Positions 1-10,270 of a DNA stretch of 60,081 nt are shown here, one piece after another. The translations under genes were made by a program, and so were the position numbers. Source of the DNA: Spirogloea muscicola (lineage: Eukaryota > Streptophyta > Zygnematophyceae > Spirogloeales > Spirogloeaceae); NCBI GenBank assembly GCA_009602725.1, contig WELB01000002.1:1598237-1658317 (forward strand), given 5' to 3'. Numbering within the stretch: the stretch's first letter is position 1; the number at the start of each line of letters is the position of its first letter. The notes under the pieces were generated by a model. It did not search any database, was not told the origin of the DNA, and worked only from the letters and a program-made list of their open reading frames with translations.

Positions 1-245
1 GAGGGCTCTGCCTGCACGCAGGTGCAGCGCGCGGGCCATAGACCTCTGCAGCGAGACGGCCAAGCGCATGCGGTACACCTGCGCTAGCGACCCTGCTGCA
101 TGGGAGTCCACCAGCTCCCCATGGAAGCGGCGGACAATGGCGTGGCGTGAGAGCCGGTTGAGCAGCTCGAGCCACCGAGCGCCCAGCGCCCCGTGCGTAT
201 CGATGGCGAGCGGGAAGAACTCGTCTCCCCGCGGGTGATCTGGGA
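1..245 (-). mobile_element. RLE-type LINE, 3' (C-terminal) fragment, subfamily A
   Basis: Read on the minus strand, this stretch encodes the C-terminal tail shared by all RLE elements in the window. It contains VYRMRLAVSLQRSMARALHL and RAGRAL, preceded by a WLELLNRLSRHAI-like segment. It runs off the left edge of the window, so the stop codon is not visible. The closest relative in the window is the plus-strand copy at 47.87-48.13 kb, which has the same FHGE.VDSHAAGSL signature. No RT or catalytic endonuclease part is present, so this is a dead 3' fragment. Confidence 0.75.
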
Positions 246-314
246 AAGAGCCCCGCTCGACTGAGCTGGGGGTGGGCAAGTGCCCTGCTTCATGCAAAAA
301 GGATATTCATTTTT

Positions 315-333
315 GGGCTGGCTTTTCCAGCCC
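315..333 (+). repeat. Hairpin module (perfect 7-bp stem GGGCTGG/CCAGCCC)
   Basis: GGGCTGG and CCAGCCC flank a 5-base loop and are followed by CCTATCCTCAATGGGCGAGC. This module recurs tens of times on both strands, usually 50-250 bp beyond the stop codon of an RLE-element tail, so it is probably part of the element's 3' UTR. A diverged copy in the opposite orientation lies at about 389-405, followed by AAAAAGAATGGACAA. Confidence 0.8.
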
Positions 334-734
334 CTATCCTCAATGGGCGAGCCCTTCCGAGAGGAATGGTGGCCCTGAGAGAAGAGAGGCTGGCCAAGCC
401 AGCTCAAAAAGAATGGACAATATCCAAAGCCAAAAAGAGGTGCCGAAAAGAAAATCTACACAACTAGACACGAGACAATGCAGACGGAAGCTCAGTACCC
501 GCGAGTGAGCAACATCAAGTCTGAGTAACTCGCTGCAGAGTGCGGGCGTCCGGGCCCCGTGCCAGGCGCGTCGTTCCCTGTTTGTCTAAGGTCACCCGGT
601 GACCGACAATGGCAGGCGGACAGAACTGTCCATTACTCGGGGAGAGGCAAGGAATGCCAAATGCCAACAATGGGGAGCAAGCGTCACAAGCGCAGATCAA
701 GAGGACCAGAGCTGCAAAACAGGTGGAGCTTAGC

Positions 735-1010
735 CAGAAGCACGACCTCAAGCAGATGCTCAAGGTCAACAGGCTGAAGGACAGCCCAATGAAGCAAGAC
801 AAGGAGGTGGAGACTTCTTCTCCATTTGCTCAGGCAGTTGGGAGCATCAAGTACCTCAAGGCGACAGCTGACTTCAATGTGGTCTTCAAGGTGAAAAGAA
901 GCTGCTGGCGGGGTGGAGAGGCACAAGGCCAGGCTGATGGCCAAGGGCTACAGCCAGGTGGCGGGCATCGGCTAGGAGGTGGTATGTGGCCTGCCCATGT
1001 TAGGGAAGGC
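735..1010 (+). mobile_element. Ty1/copia reverse-transcriptase fragment, frameshifted
   Basis: At about 886-903 the plus strand reads VVFKVKR. After a one-base shift it reads AAGGVERHKARLMAKGYSQV, which matches the start of the copia RT domain (normally ...ERYKARLVAKGYSQ...). An in-frame TAG follows at about 976. Immediately upstream, 735-880 reads AVGSIKYLKATADFN and LKDSPMK, which resemble a stretch that lies near the end of the copia RT. The order is therefore scrambled, and this may be two joined fragments. The RT-start call is fairly firm; the upstream part is tentative. Confidence 0.5.
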
Positions 1011-1307
1011 CTGCATCCCTCAGGGCTAGTCAGGGCATTCTTTCAGCGGTCTAAGGTGGAGAACTGTGGATGTGGGGTCAACATCTGGTGTTAACAGGTA
1101 GACTTGGCTGATGGAAAGCCATAGTGCTAACCTAACCCAAATAGAATACGGCTCTTACCCGGTAGTTACATAGAGCAGCGAGGAGCCGCAAATGGCGGCA
1201 CCGCCGGGTGCCAGCTATCGGGAACAGTGAGAGAAGTGACTCTCCCAACGGGGGCAAGGGCAGTGAGAAGCCAGCCCGAAAGAAGGGGGGCTCGCCCATT
1301 GAGGATA

Positions 1308-1328
1308 GGGGCTGGGAAAAGCCAGCCC
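1308..1328 (-). repeat. Hairpin module, minus orientation
   Basis: GGGGCTGG, a short A-rich loop, then CCAGCCC, followed by AAAAAAGAATGAACGAAGTA and GAGAAGGGGCCAGGGG. A second, looser module (CTCTCCCAACGGGGGCAAGG, then GAGAAGCCAGCCC) lies just left at about 1241-1287. The two modules therefore sit in tandem in the same orientation. This tandem arrangement recurs at 14.2, 32.0, 46.1 and 48.2 kb. Confidence 0.75.
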
Positions 1329-1616
1329 AAAAAAGAATGAACGAAGTACGAGAAGGGGCCAGGGGAAGCACGAAGTAAAACAAGCACAAGAAGCAGCTAC
1401 AAAACACTCAGTATCCCCTGCTAAGCATTGAATTGACAAGGTTGAAAGGGGCCATACTACGAAAGGGGCCAGAAGCTCAATCTCAAAACTGGGGTAGGAT
1501 GAATCACCTGCACCTGCATTGAGCTCCTGTTGAGCTGCTGCTGCAAGTGCCCCCTTGTGCTGCTTCCCCAGCTGGCACCCCTTACAGATGCCTGACTTTT
1601 CTTCCTTCCAGTTGGT

Positions 1617-1970
1617 GGGGTCGAGTCCCTAGCGATGGACGTGCACGGGGCGTCAGGCAGTCGGTGGCTGGACCTCCTGGAGCGGCTTGCACGTCATGCC
1701 ATCGATCGTAGGCAGGGACAGCAAGGTGAGCTGCCAGCTTCAAAACCGCCAGGTCGCTTGCCCAGCTATTCCGCATGCGGCTATCCATCTCCTTCCCAGG
1801 CTCACGCAGTGCACTTGCGGGCTGGCCGCACTTCTGTTGCCACTTCTGGGTCTTGTTGGGGTGCCTCTTTGCCACCGGCTTCCATGGTGGTGCACGGGCT
1901 CCCCAAGTTAGCTTGTAGGATTTGGATGTGCTCACCCGTGGGTGACAACGTCACATTGTTACCTTAGACA
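1617..1970 (+). mobile_element. RLE-type LINE 3' fragment, subfamily A
   Basis: The plus strand reads MDVHGASGSRWLDLLERLAR and then HAIDRRQG. This matches the post-endonuclease segment of the copy at 6.13-7.51 kb (MDVHGAFGSRWLDLLQRLAR). The terminal part (AHAVHLRAGR...) is frame-damaged and ends at a stop near 1965. It is a non-functional 3' remnant. Confidence 0.7.
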
Positions 1971-2173
1971 CCTTAGTATAGGGCTTCATTTCATGCAGCC
2001 GTTTTTCTTGCACTAAACCTGAACAATGTATTGGCTTGGATTGGCCTCCCTTTCATATCATGCGTACCGTGCACCTTCTCTCTTTTTTTCAGCTGCAATT
2101 TACTCCAACTTGCGGTGAGCTCGGGGGTTACTAAGCTCCCATTCGCTGCAGTCTCGTCCATAGCTGCTTAGAT

Positions 2174-2600
2174 TTGGCGCCTTTCGGCCCTTTGGACCTT
2201 GTCCATTCTTTCTGGGCTGGCCTTCCACAGGCCCCGCCACCATTGGAAGAGCTCACTTCTCTCGGACCTTGTGTGACCTTTGGGCTGGCTGGCCTCTCAG
2301 AGCCATTGCCGTACATTGAGAGAGCTATTTCTTTCGACTTTGTGAAAGGCCAGCACTACACGATAAGGATAAGGTCCAAGGGAGCCGGAAAGCGCTTGCT
2401 GCACCTGTTGACTACAGGTTACTGAGCGTCCATCCGCAGAAGTTACGGTATGTAGTCTTTGCGCCTTCCTGCTCTTCCAGACCTCGTTCATGCCTTTTGG
2501 GCTGGCCTCGCACAGCCGTCGCCTTGCATTGAAATGCTCTTCCTTTTCGTCATTCAAACTTTTCGGCCTGGCATTTCACAGCCCTCGTCCCCTTTGTAAG
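2174..2600 (+). repeat. Tandem array of four diverged hairpin modules
   Basis: Four successive plus-oriented modules start near 2214 (CTGGGCTGGCCTTCCACAGG), 2281 (GGGCTGGCTGGCCTCTCAGA), 2500 (GGGCTGGCCTCGCACAGCCG) and 2565 (GGCCTGGCATTTCACAGCCC). Each is preceded by a GACCTTGTCCATTCTTT-like lead. No coding signal was found in this stretch. Confidence 0.6.
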
Positions 2601-2665
2601 ACCTCACTTCCTTTCCACAGAACGAGTGCCCGATGCCTGAAGCTCCACTCCCTGGGAGAAGGCGT

Positions 2666-2850
2666 GCGGTGCACATGAAATTGAAAGAGAGGCCAATTCT
2701 AGCCTTAGAAATGTCCTGGTAACGCGTGATGAGTTGGCTAAGGGGGGCACTAATATCCTCGAGTGAGCACATATATGTGTGACAAGCTAAGCTGAGGAGC
2801 CAGACCACCACCATGGAAGCCATTAGACCTGGCCTAACGCACGCCCAGCA
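2666..2850 (-). repeat. Dispersed 180-bp repeat (pair with 8146-8330)
   Basis: This segment and 8146-8330 align over about 180 bp in the same orientation. Shared blocks include GAGGCCAATTCTAGCCTTA, GAGTGAGCACAT and GCACGCCCAGCACGCT. The minus-strand reading ends in a degenerate version of the RLE tail (ACHTYMCSLEDI), so it is probably a decayed LINE 3' end plus 3' flank. Confidence 0.6.
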
Positions 2851-3059
2851 CGCTCCCTGATGAAAGATGAACAGCGCTTCCAAATTGACTGGTGGCTGTG
2901 AGAGGCCAGCCCAAAAGAATGGACAAGGTCTGGAGGGGCCGGATTGCGTAAAAGAAGCGGCTCTCCCAATGTAAATTTTCGTGTATTTGAGACAATCGAA
3001 GGCCAAAATGGCCAAGTACAAAGGCAAGCACATCTTATGACGTAGCAGCTAGCATCTAG

Positions 3060-3880
3060 CAGCTTCTGGAGCTGCTAGAAAGAAAGCGCGGCAAGATTGA
3101 CTGGTGGCTGGGAGAGGAGTAGGAGTAGGGCAGCAGCAAAGGTAGGAGGAGGAATGGCCGGGGGGGGGAGAAGGGATCGCAGTGCCCCTGGGGGCCTTTC
3201 CTGCGTCCGCTTCTGGAGCTGCTAGAAGAGTGAGGCAGCAGCAGTGGCAGGAGGAATGGAGGGGGAGAGAAAGAGGGCCGGAAGTGCCGATTGGGGCAGA
3301 AGGAAATGGGGCCTTGTCGACCTGTCCTGCTGGAGCTGCTAGAGGAGGAGTGGGGCAGCAGCAGTGGCAGGAGGGATGGCAGGGGAGAGGGGGAGAAGGG
3401 TCGGAAGTGCCGCTGAGGGCCTTGTCGACCTGGCCTGCGTCCGTTTCAGGAGCTGCTAGAGGAGTGGGGCAGCAGCAGTGGCAGGGGAGATGGGGGGGGG
3501 GGAGAGGAAGGAGGCCGGATGTGTTGATAGGGGTTTTGTCGACCCGTCCTGCGACCAATTCTCGAGCTGCTAGAGGAGTGGGAGGCAGCAGCAGTGGCAG
3601 CAGTGGCAGTGGCAGGAAGGATGGCGGGGGTGGGAAGGAGGGCCAAGAGTGCCGATGGGGGCCTGGGCAACCTGACCGGCGTCTGCTTCTGGAGCTGCAG
3701 GAGGAGTGGGAAGCAGCAGCTGTGGCAGGAGGGATGACGGGGGGGGGAAGGAGGGTGGGGTGGCAACGGAGCGAAGTGAGCCGAGCCGATGGGGGCCTTG
3801 TTGACCCGACCTGCATCCCGCTTCTGGAGCTGCTAGAGGAGTGGGAGGCAGCAGCTGTGGCAGGAGGGACGGCAGGGGAG
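3060..3880. repeat. Minisatellite, ~120-bp period, ~7 degenerate copies
   Basis: The anchor GGAGCTGCTAGAGGAGTGGG (with variants) recurs near 3068, 3216, 3334, 3450, 3566, 3693 and 3827, so the period is about 115-135 bp. Each unit contains GCAGCAGCAGTGGCAGGAGG, a purine-rich G run and a GTCGACC...CTGCGTCC stretch. Long frames exist on both strands only because the unit is largely stop-free. They encode simple Ser/Pro- or Gly/Glu-rich repeats and are not credible proteins. Confidence 0.8.
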
Positions 3881-4166
3881 GGAAGAAAGAAAGGGCTCGC
3901 CCATTGAGGATAGGGGCTGGAAAAGCCAGCCCAAAAAAGAAAGGAACAAAGTACAAGAAAGGGGCCAGGGGAAGCGCTAAGAAAAACAAGCACAACAAGA
4001 AACAAAGCAGCTACGTTTTACTCAGTAACCCCTGCTAAGGGAGGGGCGGGAGGGCTGGGGCATTGGGGGCTGGGCCGGAGGGGCAGGACCTGTCGCCGCG
4101 AATGCCATGGAGCCAAGGGGAGCTCGTGCCGACAAAAGAGAAGAAGTGCGCGGCCCATAGAGAAGA

Positions 4167-4280
4167 GGGGCTGGCAAAGCCAGCCCAAAAAAGAATGGAC
4201 AATGTCCAAAGCCAAAAGAAAGAGAGCCGGAAAAAGAGAAGAGCGCGCCCAAAGAAAAGAGGGGCTGGCAAAGCCAGCCC
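4167..4280 (-). repeat. Two tandem perfect hairpin modules
   Basis: GGGGCTGGCAAAGCCAGCCC occurs twice, at 4167-4186 and 4261-4280. Each copy is followed by an A run, AGAATGGACAATGTCCAAAG and CCAAA. The trailing GGACAATGTCC is itself a short inverted repeat (GGACA..TGTCC), so each module has two potential stems. The array lies immediately downstream (in minus orientation) of the RLE copy that ends near 4.38 kb. Confidence 0.85.
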
Positions 4281-4379
4281 AAAATAGAATGGACAATGTC
4301 CAAAGCCAAAGCAAGAGGAGCCGGAGAAAGGACTACACTACAACATACTGCAGAACACAGAAACGATGCAGAGGAAAGC

Positions 4380-5420
4380 TCAGTACCCACGAGTGAGCAA
4401 CATCAGGTCTGAGTAGCTCGCTGCAGGGAAAGAGGCACTCCGCCGAGACCCAAAGGCGGCGGCCATAGCACGGCTTGCTCGCGTGTGGACGGCGTGGGCA
4501 AGGGAGCGTTGAAGCGGTACGGCCAGGCGCATGCGGAAGACTTGGGCGAGCGAACCGGCGGCGTTGAAGCCGGGCATCGCCCCAGGCAGACCCGGCCGCC
4601 GGTCAATGGCCTGGCGGGCAAGCCGCTGAATGAGATCCAGCCAGCGGCTGCCGAAAGCCCCGTGTACATCCATCGCCAGGGCCGCGAATTCATCCCCAAC
4701 CGGGTGATCAGCATATTTTCGCTCCTTGCCCCGGGCCGCCTGGCCGACCGCGGGCCCTGCAAACGACGCCGATCTGGTGGGATTGGCGGAGTCGATGCAG
4801 TCAGTTGTCACCAGATCAGCGATGATGCGGGGACCGCCGCCGGGCGGGATGGCGACCAGGTCGGCGCGTCGCGTATGGGGCTGGCCGTCCGCGCCCAGCT
4901 GGATGGGCATGATGGAGAAGTTCTCCACCGCGACCTTGAAGCCAGCCTCTGAAAACACCCCCTGCATACCATCGCGCAGGAGGTCGTGGGAAGCGCTCCG
5001 CTCGCCCCCGTGTGCGCAACGGAGCATGTGGGCGGCCAGCTCCGCAGGATCAACGTGACGGACACCGCACTCGCATTGAGTGACGCCCACGAGGCAGGGA
5101 GGGAGGAGGCCCAAGAGCCGGTGGACCGCCGTCCGGGAGACCTCGTCGGGCATAGTGAGCGCCGCGTGGAGTGGGAGCGCTGATAGCCACGCCGCCGGCC
5201 CAGGGGAGGAGGCTGACAGCAGCCGGGCGCGCCCTCGAAGGTCAGCTGGAGGGAGAAGCTCCACCACCTGGTCGGAGGCCGTTTGTACAACCAGCGCCGA
5301 GAAGCGTGCCTGGGCACGCTGGTCTGGGGTGTGGGCGATTTGGATGAAAGGAAGGAACGGCCTGTTCCAACATGTGGGGGTGGACCGCCAGGAGCCCGTC
5401 GCGTGCAGAGCGTAGGGCAA
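4380..5420 (-). mobile_element. RLE-type LINE, C-terminal half with zinc knuckle and endonuclease (copy A1)
   Basis: An open minus-strand frame of 346 codons ends in the conserved LLTRGY-stop. In order it shows a linker (LLPPADLRGRARLLSAS), a CCHC knuckle (TQCECG...ELAAHMLRC), an LLRDGMQGVFSEAGF helix and a PD-(D/E)XK-like signature (RRADLVAIPPGGGPRIIAD followed by TTD). It finishes with the tail QVFRMRLAVPLQRSLAHAVH. A knuckle followed by such a signature is the established hallmark of R2/NeSL-type RLE retrotransposons. The RT is absent, so this is a 5'-truncated copy. It is very similar to the copy at 6.13-7.51 kb. Confidence 0.85.
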
Positions 5421-5584
5421 CCTGAAAAGGCAGGCCCCGGGTTGGAGCGGTCGACCACATCAGTGGTGACCACATCAGCAATGATGCGCGCGCCGCCGCC
5501 CGGCGTGGACGCCACCAGGTCGACGCGGCGCGTGTGGAGTCCGTCGGCCCTCTCGAGGATATGGCATGAAAAGCTAGCCCAATG

Positions 5585-5965
5585 GCATGCAGGGGGTGTT
5601 CATGGAGGCGGGCTTCAAGGTGGCTGTGGAAAACACCTCAATAATGCCCATCCAGCTGGGCGCGGACGGCCAGCCGCATACTCGATGCGCCGACCTGGTC
5701 GCCATCCCGCCCGGCGGCGGTCCCCGCATCATCGCCGATGTTGGTGACAACTGACTGCGTCGTTTCCGCCAATCCCACCAGATCGGCGTCGATTGCACGG
5801 CACGCGGTCGGCCTGGCGGCCCGGGGCAAGGAGCGTAAATACGCGGATCAACCCGGTTGGTGATGAATTCGCGGCCCTGGCGGTGAAATTTTACGGGGCT
5901 TTCGGCATCCGCTGGCTGGATCTCCTCCAGCGGCTTGCCCGTCAGGCCATTGACCAAAAAGGGAA
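5585..5965 (+). mobile_element. RLE-type LINE fragment, inverted between two minus copies
   Basis: The plus strand reads MQGVFMEAGFKVAVENTSIM, then PIQLGADGQPHTRCADLVA and IPPGGGPRIIADV, then frame-shifted tail segments. It joins directly to minus-type sequence near 5950, followed by a hairpin module at 5989-6006. The first Arg of the RRADLV motif reads Arg-Cys here and frames are broken, so it is inactive. The minus-plus-minus order over 4.4-7.5 kb can form inverted repeats. Confidence 0.75.
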
Positions 5966-6126
5966 AGAGGCACTCCCACGAGAAGAGAGGCTGGCAAAGC
6001 CAGCCCAAAAAAGAATGGACAATGTCCGAAGCCAAAGAAAGAGGAGCCGGAAAGAGGGCTACACTACAAAAACTGCAAAACACAGACGATGCAGAGGGAA
6101 GCTCAGTAACCCACGAGTGAGCAGCA

Positions 6127-7512
6127 TCAGGTCTGAGTAGCTCGCTGCGCGGAAAGAGGCACTCCGCCGAGACCCAGAGGCGGCGGCCATAGCACGGCCT
6201 GCGTGTGGACGGCGTGGGCAAGGGAGCGTTGAAGCGATACCGCCAGGCGCATGCGGAAGACTTGGGCGAGCGAACCGGCGGCGTTGAAGCCGGGCATCGC
6301 ACCTGGCAGACCCTGCCGCCGGTCAATGGCCTGGCGGGCAAGCCGCTGAAGGAGATCCAGCCAGCGGCTGCCGAAAGCCCCGTGTACATCCATCGCCAGG
6401 GCCGCGAAGTCATCACCAACCGGGTGATCAGCATGTTTTCGCTCCTTGCCCTGGGCCGCCAGGCCGACCGCGTGCCCTGCAAACGACGCCGATCTGGTGG
6501 GATTGGCGGAGTCGATGCAGTCAGTTGTCACCACATCGGCGATGATGCGGGGACCGCCGCCGGGCGGGATGGCGACCAGGTCGGCGCGTCGCATATGGGG
6601 CTGGCCGTCCGCGCCCAGCTGGATGGGCATTATTGAGGAGTTCTCCACAGCCACCTTGAAGCCAGCCTCCGTAAACACCCCCTGCATACCATCTCGCAGG
6701 AGATCGTGGGAAGCGGTCCGCTCGCCCCCGTGTGCGCAACGGAGCATATGCGCAGCCAGCTCCGTAGGTTCAGCGTGACGGGCACCGCACTCGCACTGAG
6801 TGACGCCCACGAGGCAGGGAGGGAGGAGGCCCAAGAGCCGGTGGACCGCCGTCCTGAAGACCTCATCGGGCATGGTGAGCGCCGCGTGGAGTGGGAGCGC
6901 TGATAACCACGCCGCCGCTCCAGGGGAGGAGGCTGAGAGAAGCCAGGCGCGCCCTCGAAGGTCAGACGGAGGGAGAAGCTCCACCACCTGGTCAGAGGCC
7001 GCTTTTACAACCAACGCCGAGAAGCGTGCCTGGGCACGCAGGTCAGGGGTGTGGGCGAGGTGGATGTAAGGGACGGCCTGCTGCGACATGTTGGGGTGGA
7101 CCGCCAGGAGCCCGTCGCGGGCAGAGCGGAGGGCACCCTGAAAGGGCAGCTGGCCGACCTCCACTTCAGCTGCCGCCCGCTCCAGGGCGCGCTGGCCTTG
7201 GACGAGGACTCTCTGGCACATGGGGGCTGCCACCTGAGCCCAGCTACCCATGTAGGCCGCCTCGCAGGCGCGGGCAACTGAGCGGCATCCCAAGCCGCCT
7301 CGGCTAGTCGGCAGGCTAGCCTGCAGCAGCGCAGCTGGTGAGGTGAGGAACGCACGGTGCTGCACGAGGGTGGCCGCGGACGGCAGGATGCCGGAGTCAA
7401 AAGCCTGGTATGCTGCCTTCACCGGCGATGAGGGAGGGATGGTGCGGGCCAGATAGTGTGGCCGCTGCGCAGTGCAGCGTGTCTGTCCTGGGCCTTGGCT
7501 ATCAAGCTCCAC
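6127..7512 (-). mobile_element. RLE-type LINE, longest subfamily A copy (461-codon frame)
   Basis: One uninterrupted minus frame covers the post-RT region: LPTSRGGLGCRSVARACEAA, an SARDGLLAVHPNM segment, the CCHC knuckle CECGARHAEPTELAAHMLRC, and then RRADLVAIPPGGGPRIIAD followed by VVTTD. The last residues are frame-shifted relative to copy A1 (HTQAVLWPPPLGL instead of HTRASRAMAAAFG), so the normal LLTRGY end is lost. Upstream (7.5-7.9 kb) I see no RT, so the copy is 5'-truncated within or just after the RT thumb. The knuckle and endonuclease residues look intact. Confidence 0.85.
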
Positions 7513-7866
7513 CGGGGCAGAGTTGCTTACGATGTGCTTCTTGGTGCTGCCATCCAGAACGACAGCTCGCCACTCTTGGAAAGAGTGTTCTTTGTAAACT
7601 CTTGACTGCTAGCTGCATATGGTCTAGGTCTAGCTGTTTTGTGTGGAGCTGCGCTGTAGCGCCTTGGGATGCTCATCACGGACAGCGGTAGACGAGGTCT
7701 AGGGTTTTTGACCTAGAAGTGGGTGGATGGCATGGGCCCCACACGCTGGTTGCCAGGTCAGCGGCTTATCTGCCGGGCTGGCCGACCAGCTCAGCCTCCC
7801 CGCGATTTCCCAATGGGTCGGGCCGGGTTCATAAGACACTGGAGGGCAGGCAGCCCTTCGCTCTTC

Positions 7867-8364
7867 TCAACACCTTCGGGCCCTCCTAGTCCGGTCGCTC
7901 CCCAGTCGCCGCCGCCGCTGCCGCCGCCGCCGCTGTCGCAGCCGCTGTCGTCGCCACGCCATGGCAGCCGCTGCGTTCTTACAGCCACAAGAAGAAAGAC
8001 TCTTCCAGTAGAGGGCTAAAGATGGTGATTGTCCCACAAGAGCTCTTCGCTCATTGCCGCCTCTTACGTTGCCGCTTTGTCCATTCTGGGCTGGCCCTCG
8101 CCCCTTTGGATAGCTCGTTTCCCCTACAAGAGAGTAGGCGCGCGCGGTGCATGACATTGAAAGTGAGGCCAATTCTAGCCTTACAGATGTCCTCTTACGG
8201 GGTAATGAGCTAGCTAAGGGGGACATTATATCCCCGAGTGAGCACATGCATATCTGACAAGCTAGCTGAGGAGCCAAATCACCACCACAGAAGCCATCGG
8301 CCCGGGCTAATGCACGCCCAGCACGCTGGTGTATCGCAAGTGCCTGGGAGCGCTGTAGACTCAA
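7867..8364 (-). mobile_element. Decayed RLE tail with CCG-repeat flank
   Basis: The minus strand reads MSLQRSQALAIHQRAGRALA followed by a degenerate end, matching the family tail VSLQRSMAHALHLRAGRALA. The right part (8146-8330) is the 180-bp repeat paired with 2666-2850. At 7905-7950 a run of CCG/CTG triplets adds low complexity. Confidence 0.6.
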
Positions 8365-8399
8365 TCATAGCCGCAAGAGCTCGTCTCCAACAAATTAAG

Positions 8400-10218
8400 C
8401 TTCCTTGAGTTATCCTGTCCGACTTGTAGATGCTCATTTGGGGCTTACGCCCCCTCCGGCCATGCTTGCGCCCTGCTTCTTTGGCGCCTACTAGCTTAGG
8501 GCTCTGCGTTGTGTAGCCCCAGTGGTTGCACTTCCTTATGTCATCCGCAGGACGGAGTATTGGCTCGGCTTAGACTCCTTTGCATTGCGGGCCCCTTCTC
8601 TTTCCACAACACGCACTTCGGTCTACAACTGAGGCGATGCTGCCCAACCTGCCCGAGCTTGCAGATATTCCTCAACGCTTGTTTGCCCTCAGTACACACC
8701 CCATAATCTTAGTGGCTTTGACGTGACCCTATACTTGCATTGAGATGTTGCCTTCCTTGCCGGCAATCTCGAGACAATCTGCAATTTGGCTCCATGTTCC
8801 TCGGTATACTTTTGAAGCATAAGGGTGAGCAATTCACATGGATGCTTGTATGTCTGTATGACGAGGACTACATAACCCAACTGCAGTTTCATATGCTACT
8901 GCTCGCATTCCCTCCAAGCAACATCCTGTCCGAGGCCTGGGCCCTGCCCTTGGACACTCTAACAGGCAGTCTGAGGAAATTTTTCTTGCATGTATTGGTT
9001 ACCCAGCATAACTGCTTTGGTCTTGAGCTTGCTTCAGGACAACCTAATGAGATTGCTTTGCCTTGTGATGAGTTTCATATTGTTTTGAGAGTGACTACTG
9101 CATGAGTGATGCTTCAAGGGCCGCCAGGCATACGCATACAACAAAATCAGCACAGATTTAGCAAGTTGGGAGCAAGTGCCCCGGGTCAATGTATGAGCAT
9201 GACACACAAATTAAGGTTTGACTCTTTTCACAGTAGAATTGACGATGTAGGCAAGCACAGGGTATTGTCGAGGCTGACAATTGCAGCTCAATCAAAGGTG
9301 AGGCACAACCCATATCCACTTCTCGGGAACATGGTGTACTTTGTGGCAGGCAATCACAAGTACGTGCACAATATGCGAGCAGGCTGGGCAGTACAGAACC
9401 ATACCCATTTTGTGAAAAGAGACAACTAGGACGTAAGACAGCAGCACACGATTACTGGGTAACATTGATCAGCTTTCATCTGGTGCCGTTATACTTTATA
9501 GTGGACAATGTGAACGTAGCTATATTCAGTACACACTTCCAACGTACAAACTCGCCATTCCATTGATACTATATAGCAGTCTCTCAAGGTCCATTCCATG
9601 CTTGAAGAAAATCATCTGCATTTGTGTGCAGCAATAAGCAGCACAATGGCTCAAATTTGTTGTGTGGCATGCCTATTCTGCACTTTTGTGATTGACCTGT
9701 CATGCCCTTGAGTGATCTGAAGTCTTAGCTGTTGTGCTAGTAGAACTTGCCTAAATGGGAAATAGGACATCAGTATGCAAGACCTCAACACCATGATTGG
9801 AAGGCGACTCATGACAAACACGGCGAATAGATTACAAGAATGTAAACTGTGCACAAGATGGTGATGCTACCTTCAATTTGTGATGAGCAGGTGAGCATGT
9901 GACACACACATAAAGGCTACTTGTCTGCTAGTCAATCTGCGATGTTGACACACGCTTGCCAAGTCTCCATTCTTCCATCCATCTGCACCATGCACGCATA
10001 TGCAACAAGCCACAAACATTGTGACTACCACTCATGTCTAGCTCACCTTCATTCTCCTTCTGTTTGACTAACTGAAGGAAAGCCAGTCAGATTCTAAGAT
10101 GAACAGACCCTTGCATGGACTTCACGCCAAGACATTCTACTGTACAGAAGGGCGATACAGTCACTACGAAAAGACATCTGAAATAGCCCAGCTCAAACCA
10201 TCCGTATCTACGCTCAAA
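8400..10218. other. 1.8 kb with no gene recognised
   Basis: Composition drops to a more AT-rich, intron- or UTR-like level. Frames of 107-121 codons exist on the plus strand (8740-9105 and 9106-9429). They show no recognisable domain and no convincing splice context, so I do not call them genes. Part of this could be the 3' region of the minus-strand MORN gene to the right. Confidence 0.5.
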
Positions 10219-10270
10219 TCACCACCTGCAATTCTTATTCTGATTAAAGCAGACTGTGTTGATGGCTAAC

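Noticed and set aside
3049-4005. 318-codon minus-strand frame, Ser/Pro-rich
   Set aside because: It translates the 120-bp minisatellite; the opposite strand is equally open.
4167-4280. CRISPR-like regularly spaced palindromic repeats
   Set aside because: Only two units here, eukaryotic context, and copies are dispersed on both strands with no unique spacers or cas genes.
8740-9429. Two adjacent plus-strand frames (121 and 107 codons)
   Set aside because: No domain and no supported junction; left as unassigned.
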